NCBI GenBank assembly: GCA_910584325.1
Contig: CAJTZH010000005.1
Coordinates: 1 to 64,000, forward strand
Origin: an uncultured Lachnospiraceae bacterium
GTDB taxonomy: Bacteria; Bacillota; Clostridia; Lachnospirales; Lachnospiraceae
Reading direction: 5' to 3'
Length of the DNA: 64,000 nt
Under the pieces are notes generated by a model. The model made no database searches. It saw only the letters and a program-made list of their open reading frames with translations, and was not told the DNA's origin. Below, one piece after another: positions 8,678 to 17,083 of the stretch. A program made the position numbers and the translations under genes. Position 1 is the stretch's first letter. Every line of letters starts with the position of its first letter.

Positions 8678-9898
8678 TTATACCTTTGTAAACACCGTCG
8701 TAACGTCCATATGACCGTCCCGTATTTTTGCGTAAATCTCTCCGTTCATTTTCCGCATAAGCCTGCGGCTGATGTAAAGTCCCAAACCGCTGCCCGGAAT
8801 ATTTTCGGCGTTCACGCCCCGCCAGAAGCTTTCAAAAACGTGGGGCAGGTCCGTGTCCGCAAGGGTGCAGCCACTGTTTCGGACGGTTATCAGTACGCAG
8901 CCGTCCTCCTCAGAAAAATTCAGCGAAATACTTTTCCCGTTCCCATATTTCACGGCGTTTTCCATAACGTTTTGCAGTACCTCAATACTGCGGTCAAAAT
9001 CGCCGTTTAAAATACAGTCGGTGTACCGCGATACCGAAAAATCCGTTCCTATAAGAGACAGCTTTTCCGTGTAGTATCCCTTTATTTTTGTTACAAGCCC
9101 GGAAAGATAAAACTCCCCCATATTCACATCAAAACTTAGGAACTCCTCCCTCGATGCGGTAACAATCTGTGAAACGTAGTTTTCTATCTCGTCGGCTTTG
9201 GCGTTAATGCTTTCCGCTATTTCAAGCTGCTTTTCAGTACTCTTGTACAGCCCCTTTGAAAGTGCCTTTGAGTACAGCTTTATCGCCGAAAGCGGCGTTT
9301 TTATGTCGTGTGACAAGGACAACAGCAGCATTTTCTTCTCCCGCTGCAAATCAAGCTCACGCTTTTTCTGCTGTTCAATATTTTCTCGGAGCATATCCAC
9401 GCCCCATATAAAACGTCCGAAAAAACGGTTTTTGGTCTCCTTTACCGGAACAGTGAGGTTGCCCTTTGACAGTTCATAGGGTACGTCCGTCAGCTTCTCA
9501 AACGGCGCAAGGACGGCAAATTTAACGTACAGCATAATAGAAATTATCACCACCGCCATAACGCCGAGAATACCGTTCACGGTGAGGATAAGCCGCGTCC
9601 TGCCGCTGTCAGCCTCCGCCCTGTAATCGAAGCGGTACAGTTCCCCGTTTATTTCGCGGATGGCATAGTCGCTTTCGGTATTGTAAAAATTTTCGCCGTA
9701 CCGCTCAATATTCGTCACATATTCACAGCCCGAAAGGTCAGCGTGCCCATACTCTTCAATTTGCCGGACAAGACGGTTAATCTCCACGCGGTAGGGTCTG
9801 CCGCCCGAACTGTCTTCTGAAAGAACAATATTCGCTGCGGCAAACAGTACCGCAAGCACCAAAAGCTCCGCCGCAAAAATCCTGTTAAACGCTTTCAT
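8678..9898 (-). CDS. Two-component sensor histidine kinase
   Basis: About 406 residues from the ATG at 9898 (a TTG 12 bases upstream has no spaced ribosome binding site). Membrane helices at about residues 9-26 and 104-125 flank an external domain of about 75 residues. A HAMP-like segment follows. The phospho-accepting His197 lies in SLSHDIKTP, then come the N-box (NAVKYGNG) and G-box (GSGLGLYISRR) of the ATPase domain. It probably phosphorylates the response regulator, whose gene it overlaps by 14 bases, in response to a cell-envelope signal. By analogy with other ABC-linked kinases that signal may be an antimicrobial peptide; this is inference. It is the last gene of the module. Confidence 0.9.
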   Translation of the reverse strand: MKAFNRIFAAELLVLAVLFAAANIVLSEDSSGGRPYRVEINRLVRQIEEYGHADLSGCEYVTNIERYGENFYNTESDYAIREINGELYRFDYRAEADSGRTRLILTVNGILGVMAVVIISIMLYVKFAVLAPFEKLTDVPYELSKGNLTVPVKETKNRFFGRFIWGVDMLRENIEQQKKRELDLQREKKMLLLSLSHDIKTPLSAIKLYSKALSKGLYKSTEKQLEIAESINAKADEIENYVSQIVTASREEFLSFDVNMGEFYLSGLVTKIKGYYTEKLSLIGTDFSVSRYTDCILNGDFDRSIEVLQNVMENAVKYGNGKSISLNFSEEDGCVLITVRNSGCTLADTDLPHVFESFWRGVNAENIPGSGLGLYISRRLMRKMNGEIYAKIRDGHMDVTTVFTKV

Positions 9899-10550
9899 AT
9901 TTGTAACCAACTCCCCATACGGTCAGAATTTTTTTCGGGGACTTGGGGACGTCCTCTATTTTTTGCCGAAGCCATTTTATGTGTACCGTCAGGGTCTGCT
10001 GCTCGGAAAAGCTGTCGCTGCCCCAGACCTGCCCGAAAATATATTCCTTGCTCAAAGTCCTGCCCCTGTTTTCGATAAGAAGCAGAAGCAGGTCGAACTC
10101 CTTTGCGGTCATTTCAAGGGGTACGCCGTTTTTGCACACCGTACGGCTTATCTTATTTATGCAGATATCGCCGTCGACTATCTCGTCTGCACCGTACCGC
10201 CGCTTAAAGATGCCGTTTATTTTCGCCAGCATTATGTCTATATCGTAGGGCTTCTCAATGTAATCGTCCGCCCCCAGGTCAAGACCGCAAAGTTTGTCCT
10301 CTTTAGCGGTTTTCGCGCTTACAATAAGTATTGGAACGTTGCTTTCCTCACGAATTTTTTTGCATACCCCGAAGCCGTCCATACCCGGCAGCATGATATC
10401 AAGCACGATAAGCCTTGCGCCGTACCTTTCGTACAGCGACAAGGCTTTTTCTGCTGATTCCGCGGCGAATACCGTGTAATTTTCCCCGCGAAGAAAATCA
10501 CACAGCAGTCCCGCCAGTTCCTTGTTGTCCTCAACAATAAGAATATCCAT
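9885..10550 (-). CDS. OmpR-family response regulator
   Basis: A 221-residue protein. The receiver domain (1-115) has acidic residues at the start (VEDN), phospho-acceptor Asp51 in VLDIMLPGMDG, and the conserved Lys in EKPYD. A winged-helix DNA-binding domain (about 125-221) follows, ending in TVWGVGYKYE. It is encoded between the ATPase and the kinase, 4 bases from the former. The module promoter carries two TTTAA repeats 11 bp apart, a plausible binding site for this type of regulator, so it likely controls its own operon. Confidence 0.92.
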   Translation of the reverse strand: MDILIVEDNKELAGLLCDFLRGENYTVFAAESAEKALSLYERYGARLIVLDIMLPGMDGFGVCKKIREESNVPILIVSAKTAKEDKLCGLDLGADDYIEKPYDIDIMLAKINGIFKRRYGADEIVDGDICINKISRTVCKNGVPLEMTAKEFDLLLLLIENRGRTLSKEYIFGQVWGSDSFSEQQTLTVHIKWLRQKIEDVPKSPKKILTVWGVGYKYESV

Positions 10551-10554
10551 AAAA

Positions 10555-11319
10555 TTACCAACCTAACTCCAAAAGCCAGTTATTCAGCGTGCGCTCCCGC
10601 TCTCTCATTTGGGCGGAACTTTCGCACCTGTCTAAATTATACTCTCCTTTTATGTTCCCATCAACTATGTAAAGCGTCCTTGTGCACCTTGCCGCCACCT
10701 TTACGTCATGAGTAACCAGCATAATTGTTGTCCCCTCCCTGTTCAACTTTGCAAGCTCCTCCATGACCTCATGGGAGCTGGTACGGTTCAAAGCCCCCGT
10801 AGGCTCGTCGGCAAATATCATTTTCGGCTTATTTATCATACTGCGGCATATACAGGCACGCTGGAGCTGTCCTCCCGATGCCTCGTTGATGTCGTTGTCG
10901 GCAATGTCCGTTATGCCAAGCTTGCGCATAAGCTCACGACCGCGCTTTACCGTTTCTTTTCGGCTCTCGCTGTTCTTTTGGGACTGCACCGCGGGAAGGA
11001 TTATGTTGTCCAGAATGGTGAGATTTTTCAGCATATACATCTGCTGGAATATAAATCCCATTTCGTCAAGTCGGAGGTCTGCAAGCACTCTTTCGCCCAT
11101 TTTGGCGATATTCTTTCCACAGAACAGGACCTCTCCCGCGGTAATGCCATCCATACCCGAAACAGAGTACAGCAGGGTGGACTTGCCCGAACCGGAGGGT
11201 CCCATAACTGCGACCATTTCACCCTCGCCAATGGTAAAATTCACGTTTTTCAGGACATTATTCTGACGCTTGTTTACTATATAAGTCTTGCAAAGGTCGT
11301 TTACTTCGAGAATATTCAT
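10555..11319 (-). CDS. ABC transporter ATPase of the MacB/BceA type
   Basis: A 254-residue ATPase with Walker A at residues 40-48 (GPSGSGKST), a Q-loop in IFQQMYML, signature NEASGGQLQRA, Walker B MIFADEPTGAL, and a switch His in LVTHD. This subfamily pairs with FtsX-type permeases that do mechanical work, such as peptide sensing, resistance or lipoprotein release, rather than simple import. The partner is the permease just upstream. The conserved signature has Ala-Ser where LSGGQ usually has Leu-Ser, a known variation in this group. The start has GGAG 10 bases upstream. Confidence 0.92.
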   Translation of the reverse strand: MNILEVNDLCKTYIVNKRQNNVLKNVNFTIGEGEMVAVMGPSGSGKSTLLYSVSGMDGITAGEVLFCGKNIAKMGERVLADLRLDEMGFIFQQMYMLKNLTILDNIILPAVQSQKNSESRKETVKRGRELMRKLGITDIADNDINEASGGQLQRACICRSMINKPKMIFADEPTGALNRTSSHEVMEELAKLNREGTTIMLVTHDVKVAARCTRTLYIVDGNIKGEYNLDRCESSAQMRERERTLNNWLLELGW

Positions 11320-11337
11320 AATTATTTTTCTCCTTTT

Positions 11338-12435
11338 CTATTCGATATTAGCAGTATCCGAGGACTTGATTTTCCTTGTGTACAGCGAAGTAAGAAACGC
11401 GCTTGCGGCTGTGGCGGCAAGAACGATAATTGGAAATAACACGTATATCTCCACGGGGTCTTGCACATATTCCACGCCCATTTCAAGACCCATTGTTCTG
11501 AAAATAGGGTCGAAGCAAAGCTTTGTAAGGGGCATACCCAAAAGCTCCGCAAGAAGTACAGCCGCCGCTGCCGAAATGAAAAATCTTAACGTGTGCTGTC
11601 CGTATATTTTGGCGTTCCTCATGCCTATGGCTTTCATGAGGGCAATCTCCGCCTGCTCCTTTGCGATAAAGGAACGCTCCATAAGCACGGTTATAAGTGC
11701 GGTTAAAATTACCGTAAGGACGGCGGACATTTTTTTAACCGCGTCTATGGCGTCGCCGACTCCGGTGGTGTCCTTTACGGTTTCGCCCGCTGTTTTAACG
11801 CTTGAAAACTTAGGATAAAGCTCCTTGATTTTTTCAATTCTGCTTAATACTTCCTTATCGTCGGGGTCGTCGGTAAATCTTATCTGCGTACCGGGGGAGC
11901 CGATTGCTGCGATATAGTTGATATCGCAGTCGGTATGAACCCTTACGGATATGCCCTGATTGACCATTGCCTGATACAGAGCGGTTATGATGAACTCCGC
12001 CGTTTCGCCCGTCGGGTAGGACAAGGTAACGGTATCGCCTATTTCCGCACCCAGCTTTTTTGCCAAAAGGGTTGTCACTGCAATTTCACCGCTGTTTTGG
12101 GGAGGAGTACCCTCTAAATATTCGTACATATCCATTGTTGTTCCCGTACCCTGAAGTATAGCTGTCTTGCTTTCATATTCGCCGTATCTTATCATCGTAT
12201 AAATATAATATTCCGTCATACATTCCGCGGGCATACCGTTTTCCGCAAGGGTCTGCTCCATATCATCAAGATATTTTTTAACCTTTTCATGTCCGTCCAC
12301 GGTCATAAATTTCATAGCTTCGTCGCCGATGTCCGTAACGGCGTGGCAGTCCGCCTCCCCGAAATATTTCAGCAGCTTTCCGCTTTTAAGAGACGCCGTG
12401 GCATTGGAAAGTATGATCAGCAGCGACATACACAA
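11338..12435 (-). CDS. FtsX-type permease, C-terminal part after a frameshift
   Basis: This reading frame holds the second half of a large two-module FtsX permease: an external domain of about 220 residues and three membrane helices near the C-terminus. The apparent start (MCMSLLIIL) lies inside what should be a membrane helix and has no ribosome binding site. The frame joins the upstream half exactly at a run of nine A (plus strand 12434-12442). Removing one base restores a continuous helix (ILTFFLCMSLLIIL) and a protein of about 795 residues. So it is not an independent gene. It is either one half of a broken gene, a sequencing error in a homopolymer, or the product of slippage. Confidence 0.75.
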   Translation of the reverse strand: MCMSLLIILSNATASLKSGKLLKYFGEADCHAVTDIGDEAMKFMTVDGHEKVKKYLDDMEQTLAENGMPAECMTEYYIYTMIRYGEYESKTAILQGTGTTMDMYEYLEGTPPQNSGEIAVTTLLAKKLGAEIGDTVTLSYPTGETAEFIITALYQAMVNQGISVRVHTDCDINYIAAIGSPGTQIRFTDDPDDKEVLSRIEKIKELYPKFSSVKTAGETVKDTTGVGDAIDAVKKMSAVLTVILTALITVLMERSFIAKEQAEIALMKAIGMRNAKIYGQHTLRFFISAAAAVLLAELLGMPLTKLCFDPIFRTMGLEMGVEYVQDPVEIYVLFPIIVLAATAASAFLTSLYTRKIKSSDTANIE

Positions 12436-13726
12436 AAAAAAACGTAAGGATAATGATACTATAACGTTTGGGACTGCTTACAATATCGTTTACGGCAAGG
12501 AAAGCCGCCCCGCCGAGCCGCGATCTTCCAAGACTCATAACGCTCTTTTTGCGGAAGCGTTCCCCCGTCTGACCGTTTCTTATAGCGTCGATAGGGGACA
12601 TTTTGCTCACCCTGCCCGTACAGCCGAGACAGAACAGGAGAATTACAGCCGCTACCAGAACCACGCAGCCGATATTGACAAAAGCGTTATTGCCGCTGTC
12701 TATTATAATAGACTCTGTAGAAAGACCCATAAGCATTTTCCCGAACGGGTAGCTGAGTACCAGACCGATTACCGTGCCGACAACGGAAATAGCGGCGTAT
12801 TTTGTAAGGTACAGTCCCCGAATTTTTATGTTCCGTATGCCGATAGCTTTCATAACGCCTATCTCGCGGAATTCCTCGGAGAGGGTAAAGGTTATGGTGA
12901 ACCGCAGGACCACAAAGGATATGATGATAAGAATAATGCTCACCGCAAGGATAAGACCCGTGATTATCATATCAAAAATATAGGCTTGATCCAGCACTTT
13001 TGTATCGCCTGAAAAGGTAAAGCTGTCGGATATATCCGCTATCTGGGACAGGGTTCTGTCAAGGTCGGCAGTGTGTATGTATAAGAATTTCCCACTGTAC
13101 ATATTTTTTATCGTCTCGTCGGACATATATTCGTCAAAGTCCCCGCCATTCAGGATAAACCTTTTAATGCCCATCAATTCCGAACCGCAGACAGCGTCCT
13201 TGAAGCCGCCCGCAAAGGTAAATTCAAGGCTTACGCCCTCTATTTCGACAATAATTTTGTCGCCGACCTTAAGTCCCATGTTTTTTTCTGTGAAACCGGC
13301 GGCGTATATTTTTCCCTTCGGTACGCTCTCAAGAACACTTCCATCGTCCAGAAAATAATTTATCCCCATATTTCTGTCGCTCTGTAATACTAATGTCTGA
13401 CTGATGTTGGAAGCGTTAAGCGCTTCGCCGTCCCGCGTAATATTGGACTGAGATATCTGTACGAACTCCTCTATACGAAACTCGTCTATCGCCGAGGCAT
13501 TTTCAAGGGATTTGATAATATCCATATGGTCAGCTTTATTCATGTATAACGCAAAATAATCGGGTATATCCGCCATTTCAAAATATTTGTCCAACGCAGT
13601 TGTCGTGGTAATGATGTTGCTCACGCCGGAGGACACGAACATCGACGCGAGTATAATAAATACCAGCAGGATAACGTTCATCGTCTTTTTGCGTTTCAGG
13701 TCTTTTTTCAGTATATTCAGGTACAT
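12386..13726 (-). CDS. FtsX-type permease, N-terminal part before a frameshift
   Basis: The first 446 codons of the module's permease: an N-terminal membrane helix, an external domain, three helices, and the beginning of the second module (VNDIVSSPKRYSIIIL). In the frame as written the protein then ends with about 13 foreign residues after FFF at the homopolymer. The start is good (GAGGAGCATAGGAA before ATG). The gene is the first of the module and is followed by its ATPase and two-component system. Half permeases of this kind are not expected to work alone, so if the extra base is real the transporter is inactive or made only by slippage. Confidence 0.75.
   Translation of the reverse strand: MYLNILKKDLKRKKTMNVILLVFIILASMFVSSGVSNIITTTTALDKYFEMADIPDYFALYMNKADHMDIIKSLENASAIDEFRIEEFVQISQSNITRDGEALNASNISQTLVLQSDRNMGINYFLDDGSVLESVPKGKIYAAGFTEKNMGLKVGDKIIVEIEGVSLEFTFAGGFKDAVCGSELMGIKRFILNGGDFDEYMSDETIKNMYSGKFLYIHTADLDRTLSQIADISDSFTFSGDTKVLDQAYIFDMIITGLILAVSIILIIISFVVLRFTITFTLSEEFREIGVMKAIGIRNIKIRGLYLTKYAAISVVGTVIGLVLSYPFGKMLMGLSTESIIIDSGNNAFVNIGCVVLVAAVILLFCLGCTGRVSKMSPIDAIRNGQTGERFRKKSVMSLGRSRLGGAAFLAVNDIVSSPKRYSIIILTFFFVYVAADHTFQCHGVS
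12434..12442. other. A9 homopolymer at the permease frameshift
   Basis: Nine consecutive A (nine T in the coding strand). Eight would keep the permease open through both halves. The two frames overlap around this tract, and no other lesion is seen in the gene. Confidence 0.9.
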
Positions 13727-13756
13727 TTCCTATGCTCCTCTCGTTTTGGTGATTTC

Positions 13757-13790
13757 AGTATAGCATGCAAATTATTAAATAATCCTTAAA
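13757..13790 (-). promoter_or_regulatory. Promoter and possible regulator site of the ABC/two-component module
   Basis: On the minus strand a TATACT -10 box (13762-13757) is preceded, at the -35 region, by two TTTAA repeats 11 bp apart (plus-strand positions 13775-13779 and 13786-13790). There is no good -35 hexamer. That pattern fits a promoter activated by an OmpR-type regulator bound to direct repeats. Confidence 0.5.
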
Positions 13791-13831
13791 TTCAAAAATT
13801 GTTGCGAACACACTGAATCGACAACAAAAAC

Positions 13832-13863
13832 AAAAAAGAAAGGCTGCCTGATTACAGCCTTTC
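13832..13863 (-). terminator. Terminator of the spoIIA operon
   Basis: A 9-bp stem (13838-13846 with 13855-13863) is followed on the minus strand by six U residues. It lies about 60 bases after the sigF stop codon. Confidence 0.85.
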
Positions 13864-13919
13864 CAAAATACTTCAACATTTCCCTCCCCCAAAAGCATAT
13901 CCTGTAAAGCGGGGTTTTC

Positions 13920-14636
13920 TCACACCACTCTCTTCCTCATGGAAAGCAGTATCTTCTTCTCCATCCTGCTCACCTGCACCTGGCTGATGCCAAACTCCTT
14001 CGCCACCTCCGTCTGGGTTTTGTTCTCAAAATAGCGCATGCGGATAATTTTCTGCTCCTGCTCCGTAAGTCCCTCCAGCAGCGAATGAACCAGCATATGA
14101 TTGAGCAGTTCTTCCTTCTCGTCTTTTTCACCGGAAAGCCTGTCCACAAGATAAATCTCGTTACCGTCGGACTGATAAATCGTTTTGTGGATGGACTCCA
14201 CCTCCTGTAAGGCTTCCTGTGCCACCACCACGTCCTCCGCCGTTATCTGCGCCTGATTTGCCAGTTCCTCAATCGTCGGCTCCCGCATCAGGGTCGTTGC
14301 CAGTTCTTCCCTGGCGCGGCGGATTTTCATGCCGTTTTCTTTAATGCTGCGTGAAACTTTCACCATCCCGTCGTCACGAAGAAACCGTTTGACCTCCCCG
14401 ACAATCATCACTACCGCGTAAGTGGAAAACTTCACGTCATAGCTTAAATCAAAGCGGTCAATCCCTTTGATTAATCCGATTACCCCGATTTGAACAATAT
14501 CCTCCATATCATATCCGCGTCCCGTATATTTCCTCGCCGTACTGTAGACCAGTCCCATATTTTCCTCTACCAGACGGTCTCTTGCCTTTTTGTCTCCTTC
14601 CTGTGCCCTCTTAATAAGCTCTTTCGTATGATCCAT
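13920..14636 (-). CDS. sigF: Forespore RNA polymerase sigma factor F
   Basis: A 238-residue sporulation sigma factor with region 2 (GYDMEDIVQIGVIGLIKGID, and FSTYAVVMIVGEVKRFLRDDG), region 3 and region 4 (ALT EQEQKII-like core, HTH TQTEVAKEFGISQVQVSRMEK). It directs the first forespore-specific transcription after asymmetric division. It is identified as SigF rather than the similar SigG by its place as third gene of a spoIIAA-spoIIAB-sigF operon. It starts 21 bases after spoIIAB, and the operon ends at a strong terminator. Confidence 0.95.
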   Translation of the reverse strand: MDHTKELIKRAQEGDKKARDRLVEENMGLVYSTARKYTGRGYDMEDIVQIGVIGLIKGIDRFDLSYDVKFSTYAVVMIVGEVKRFLRDDGMVKVSRSIKENGMKIRRAREELATTLMREPTIEELANQAQITAEDVVVAQEALQEVESIHKTIYQSDGNEIYLVDRLSGEKDEKEELLNHMLVHSLLEGLTEQEQKIIRMRYFENKTQTEVAKEFGISQVQVSRMEKKILLSMRKRVV

Positions 14637-14657
14637 AAAATCACACCCTTACGCTTA

Positions 14658-15080
14658 TTATTTTTTTTCAATCTTCTTTTTCATTGTTACCTTTGTTCCC
14701 TTGTTTCGCTCCGACTCCACCCAAAGGTCGTCCATAAAAATCCCCATAAAAGAAAACCCCATACCGGCTCTGTCTTCCGTCGGTTTCGTTGTAAAAAGCG
14801 GTTCCATTGCCTGCTCAATATCTTCAATACCCACGCCGTAATCCTCCACCATAATTGTAATTTCATTTTCTTCTATGTAACATTCAATTATGATTTTGCC
14901 TTCCTCATTGCCGTATCCGTGTACGACGCAGTTTGTCACCGCCTCGGACACCGCCGTCTTAATATCCGACAATTCTTCTAACGTAGGGTCAAGCCGCACC
15001 ACAAAACTTGCCACCGTCACTCTGGCAAAACTTTCGTTGGAAGATTTACTGTCAAATTCTAACCTCATCTTGTCACTCAT
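14658..15080 (-). CDS. spoIIAB: Anti-sigma F factor and serine kinase SpoIIAB
   Basis: A 140-residue GHKL-family kinase with the N-box EAVTNCVVHGYG, the G1 box VEDYGVGI and the G2 region RAGMGFSFMG. It holds sigma F inactive and phosphorylates SpoIIAA. Release depends on unphosphorylated SpoIIAA and on compartment formation. Its start codon overlaps the spoIIAA stop by four bases (ATGA), typical of translational coupling that keeps the stoichiometry fixed. Length matches the family. Confidence 0.95.
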   Translation of the reverse strand: MSDKMRLEFDSKSSNESFARVTVASFVVRLDPTLEELSDIKTAVSEAVTNCVVHGYGNEEGKIIIECYIEENEITIMVEDYGVGIEDIEQAMEPLFTTKPTEDRAGMGFSFMGIFMDDLWVESERNKGTKVTMKKKIEKK

Positions 15081-15391
15081 TTTGATAACTCCATTCTGAT
15101 TATTTTATGAATTCCCGATATGCGGATAATCCGTTCAATTGCAGGATTCATTCCTACAATCGTAATCTCGCCTCCAAGCGGCGCTATTTTCTTATATCTT
15201 CCCATAATCATTCCGATTCCCGCGCTGTCCATAAACCCCGTCGTGCTAAAATCAAACGCAATATCACGCACAACACCCTTGTCCACCATCTCGTCGATAC
15301 TATCCTTTAGTTCGAGCACTGTATGATGGTCTAAATCATCGCCGATACGAATTAGCATTTTGCTGCCCTCCAGCATAATTACATTTCTCAT
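15077..15391 (-). CDS. spoIIAA: Anti-anti-sigma F factor SpoIIAA
   Basis: A 104-residue STAS-domain protein. The phosphorylated serine is Ser56 in FMDSAGIGMI. In its unphosphorylated form (made by the SpoIIE phosphatase, not in this window) it displaces sigma F from SpoIIAB. It is the first gene of the operon, with AGGAGGAG just before the ATG. The sequence upstream does not show a sigma-H promoter with correct spacing, and a terminator separates it from the TPR gene. The operon promoter is therefore not identified. Confidence 0.95.
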   Translation of the reverse strand: MRNVIMLEGSKMLIRIGDDLDHHTVLELKDSIDEMVDKGVVRDIAFDFSTTGFMDSAGIGMIMGRYKKIAPLGGEITIVGMNPAIERIIRISGIHKIIRMELSK

Positions 15392-15439
15392 AATCTCCTC
15401 CTATTCTTTCATAATAAACTCCCATATTTCCTATTAACT

Positions 15440-15468
15440 AAAAAAGATGACGGTATTACTCCATCATC
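15440..15468 (-). terminator. Terminator after the TPR gene
   Basis: An 8-bp stem (15446-15453 with 15461-15468, one G-T pair) is followed on the minus strand by six U. It isolates the folC/TPR transcript from the spoIIA operon. Confidence 0.8.
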
Positions 15469-15513
15469 TCTCTTACGTCTCTTTATGTCACCGACATTTT
15501 AATCAAAAGTTAT

Positions 15514-16908
15514 TTATTGAATGCCAAGAAATGCCTTGGCATCATTTACATAAAAGCTCTCCGGGAAACGGTCGACAATTATCTGGTAATATTCTCTTGC
15601 CTTATCCTGCTCTTTCAGAGCGTTATAAGACAATGCCAGATGATAGTACGCTTCCACGTAGTCAGGATTCAGTTTGATACTGCGCTCCAGATAAGCTACC
15701 GCATTGGTATACTCGTTTTCCCGATAGTAATCGTATCCCTGCGTGTAAAGTTCAGTCGCTGATTCCTCGAAGCACTGACTCTTAATCGTATTGTATATAT
15801 TGGCTGCCGCCGTGGAAGTTACCTGCGTCATATCGACATCCACAACCGCCTCCGCCGCCGCCAGTTTATCGTCTGCCATATAGGCGTACGCGCCTGCAAT
15901 AATCGCGTCATAATAAGCGACATTATCCACCGTTATTCCAACATTGTCAACAGCCGATTTTAACTCGTCGTTATCCGCCGTCAGCTTGTCCACCTGCGCC
16001 TTCAGTGAAGTAATCTCCGCATTGCTGTTGGAAAGCTGTTCGCTGTAATTCGTCAGTGTCTTATTATAATCCTGCATCTGGCTCTGGAGCCGTGCCGGCA
16101 TAATCAGAAACCAGATAATCGCCGCGCCGATAATAACGCCGATTAAGATATTAATCACCGTAATCGCGCCGTTACTCGGCTCTTTATACGTCGTAGGCGG
16201 AACAATTACGTCATTTCCGCTCAACGGCTTGGTATCGGTTATCTTTTTCTTCTTTTTCGGCAGGAAATCATCTGTGGAATCTTTCGCCATCTCATATTCC
16301 TGCAGCTCAATTTCATACAGATATTTCTGCGAAATCGTATTGTTTTTATCAATCTTAAGCGATTGTTTCAGGTGCTTCTTGGCTCTTGCCAAATCTCCGT
16401 CCTTCATTAACAAAATCGCCAGAAGCTGCTGCGCCTTTATCATACGGGGATTGGTCGAGAGAATTTTCCTAAGCTGGATGACCGCCAAATCATAGTTCTG
16501 TGTTTTGGCATGTTTCAATGCCTGATTAAATTTCCTGATAGTCTGGTTCATCGCCTCAAACTTATTCTGATTTGACTGTATCTTACGGATATAAACGCTC
16601 GCCGCGTTCTTTTCCGGCTTTAAGTTCCGGCTGATTACCCACTGGGTAAGCGCCTCGACAATTTCCCCCATCTCAAAATAAACAAGTCCTAAAAGGTTTC
16701 TTGCCTTGATATTATTTTTATTTAAACGCAGACTCGTCTTCAGACAGTTTACCGCACCGGTCAAATCCCTCACCTGTGCCTTGGCAAGTCCAAGGTTATA
16801 GTAGGAATTAGAGGTCTTGGCTACCATTCTGTAAACGGTAACATCGGCACCGCATTTGACGCAGAAATCCTCATCCGTCAGCGGGCTGTTACAACGATAA
16901 CATCTCAT
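15514..16908 (-). CDS. Membrane protein with zinc ribbon, TPR repeats and coiled coil
   Basis: A 464-residue protein of unknown role. It starts with a zinc ribbon (two CxxC pairs within residues 3-19). Tetratricopeptide helices follow at about 33-100 and 140-210, then a basic linker with several Lys in a row, one membrane helix (about 245-268), a coiled coil (about 270-320), and a second TPR block at the C-terminus (about 395-462). The predicted layout is TPR inside, coiled coil and TPR outside. It could be an envelope scaffold or a link between cytoplasmic and surface complexes. It follows folC and the 52-aa gene on the same strand. Similar zinc-ribbon/TPR proteins occur in Clostridia, but I know of no assigned function. 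Confidence 0.75.
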   Translation of the reverse strand: MRCYRCNSPLTDEDFCVKCGADVTVYRMVAKTSNSYYNLGLAKAQVRDLTGAVNCLKTSLRLNKNNIKARNLLGLVYFEMGEIVEALTQWVISRNLKPEKNAASVYIRKIQSNQNKFEAMNQTIRKFNQALKHAKTQNYDLAVIQLRKILSTNPRMIKAQQLLAILLMKDGDLARAKKHLKQSLKIDKNNTISQKYLYEIELQEYEMAKDSTDDFLPKKKKKITDTKPLSGNDVIVPPTTYKEPSNGAITVINILIGVIIGAAIIWFLIMPARLQSQMQDYNKTLTNYSEQLSNSNAEITSLKAQVDKLTADNDELKSAVDNVGITVDNVAYYDAIIAGAYAYMADDKLAAAEAVVDVDMTQVTSTAAANIYNTIKSQCFEESATELYTQGYDYYRENEYTNAVAYLERSIKLNPDYVEAYYHLALSYNALKEQDKAREYYQIIVDRFPESFYVNDAKAFLGIQ

Positions 16909-16922
16909 CTTCTCACTCTTTC

Positions 16923-17081
16923 CTACAATTGTTGTTCCTGTTCTCTCATTGTCAGTTCATTCATAATACGGTTTATAATATCCGTAACATCCGGCATATC
17001 ATTATTATATATGGCATCTTCCGCCTCGTCTACTTCAAGACTCGGCTGAAATTTCTTAATTTCCTCATCATAATTAATCAT
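16923..17081 (-). CDS. 52-aa acidic protein, function unknown
   Basis: The true start is most likely the ATG at 17081, which follows TTGGAG by 7 bases. The longer frame beginning at 17138 runs through the end of folC. The product is small and acidic, with a helical C-terminus (ITDIINRIMNELTMREQEQQL is approximately its end). It has no membrane segment or cysteine. It starts 3 bases after the folC stop and ends 14 bases before the TPR gene, so it is part of the same transcript. A small adaptor or regulatory subunit for one of its neighbours is a reasonable guess without direct support. Confidence 0.6.
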   Translation of the reverse strand: MINYDEEIKKFQPSLEVDEAEDAIYNNDMPDVTDIINRIMNELTMREQEQQL

Positions 17082-17083
17082 AT

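Noticed and set aside
10708..11439. 243-codon open frame on the plus strand opposite the ABC ATPase gene
   Set aside because: It lies entirely over the ATPase and permease genes, has no ribosome binding site and no recognisable domain. The minus-strand frames have complete catalytic motifs.
8678..13726. ABC/two-component module as a horizontally acquired island by base composition
   Set aside because: Parts look GC-rich by eye, but leuC and other core genes are similar. There are no flanking repeats, integrase or tRNA. A real composition calculation would be needed.
15392..15440. AGGAAAT and GAAT words upstream of spoIIAA as a sigma-H promoter
   Set aside because: The distance between the two words is about four bases longer than the sigma-H consensus allows, and the second word touches the ribosome binding site.
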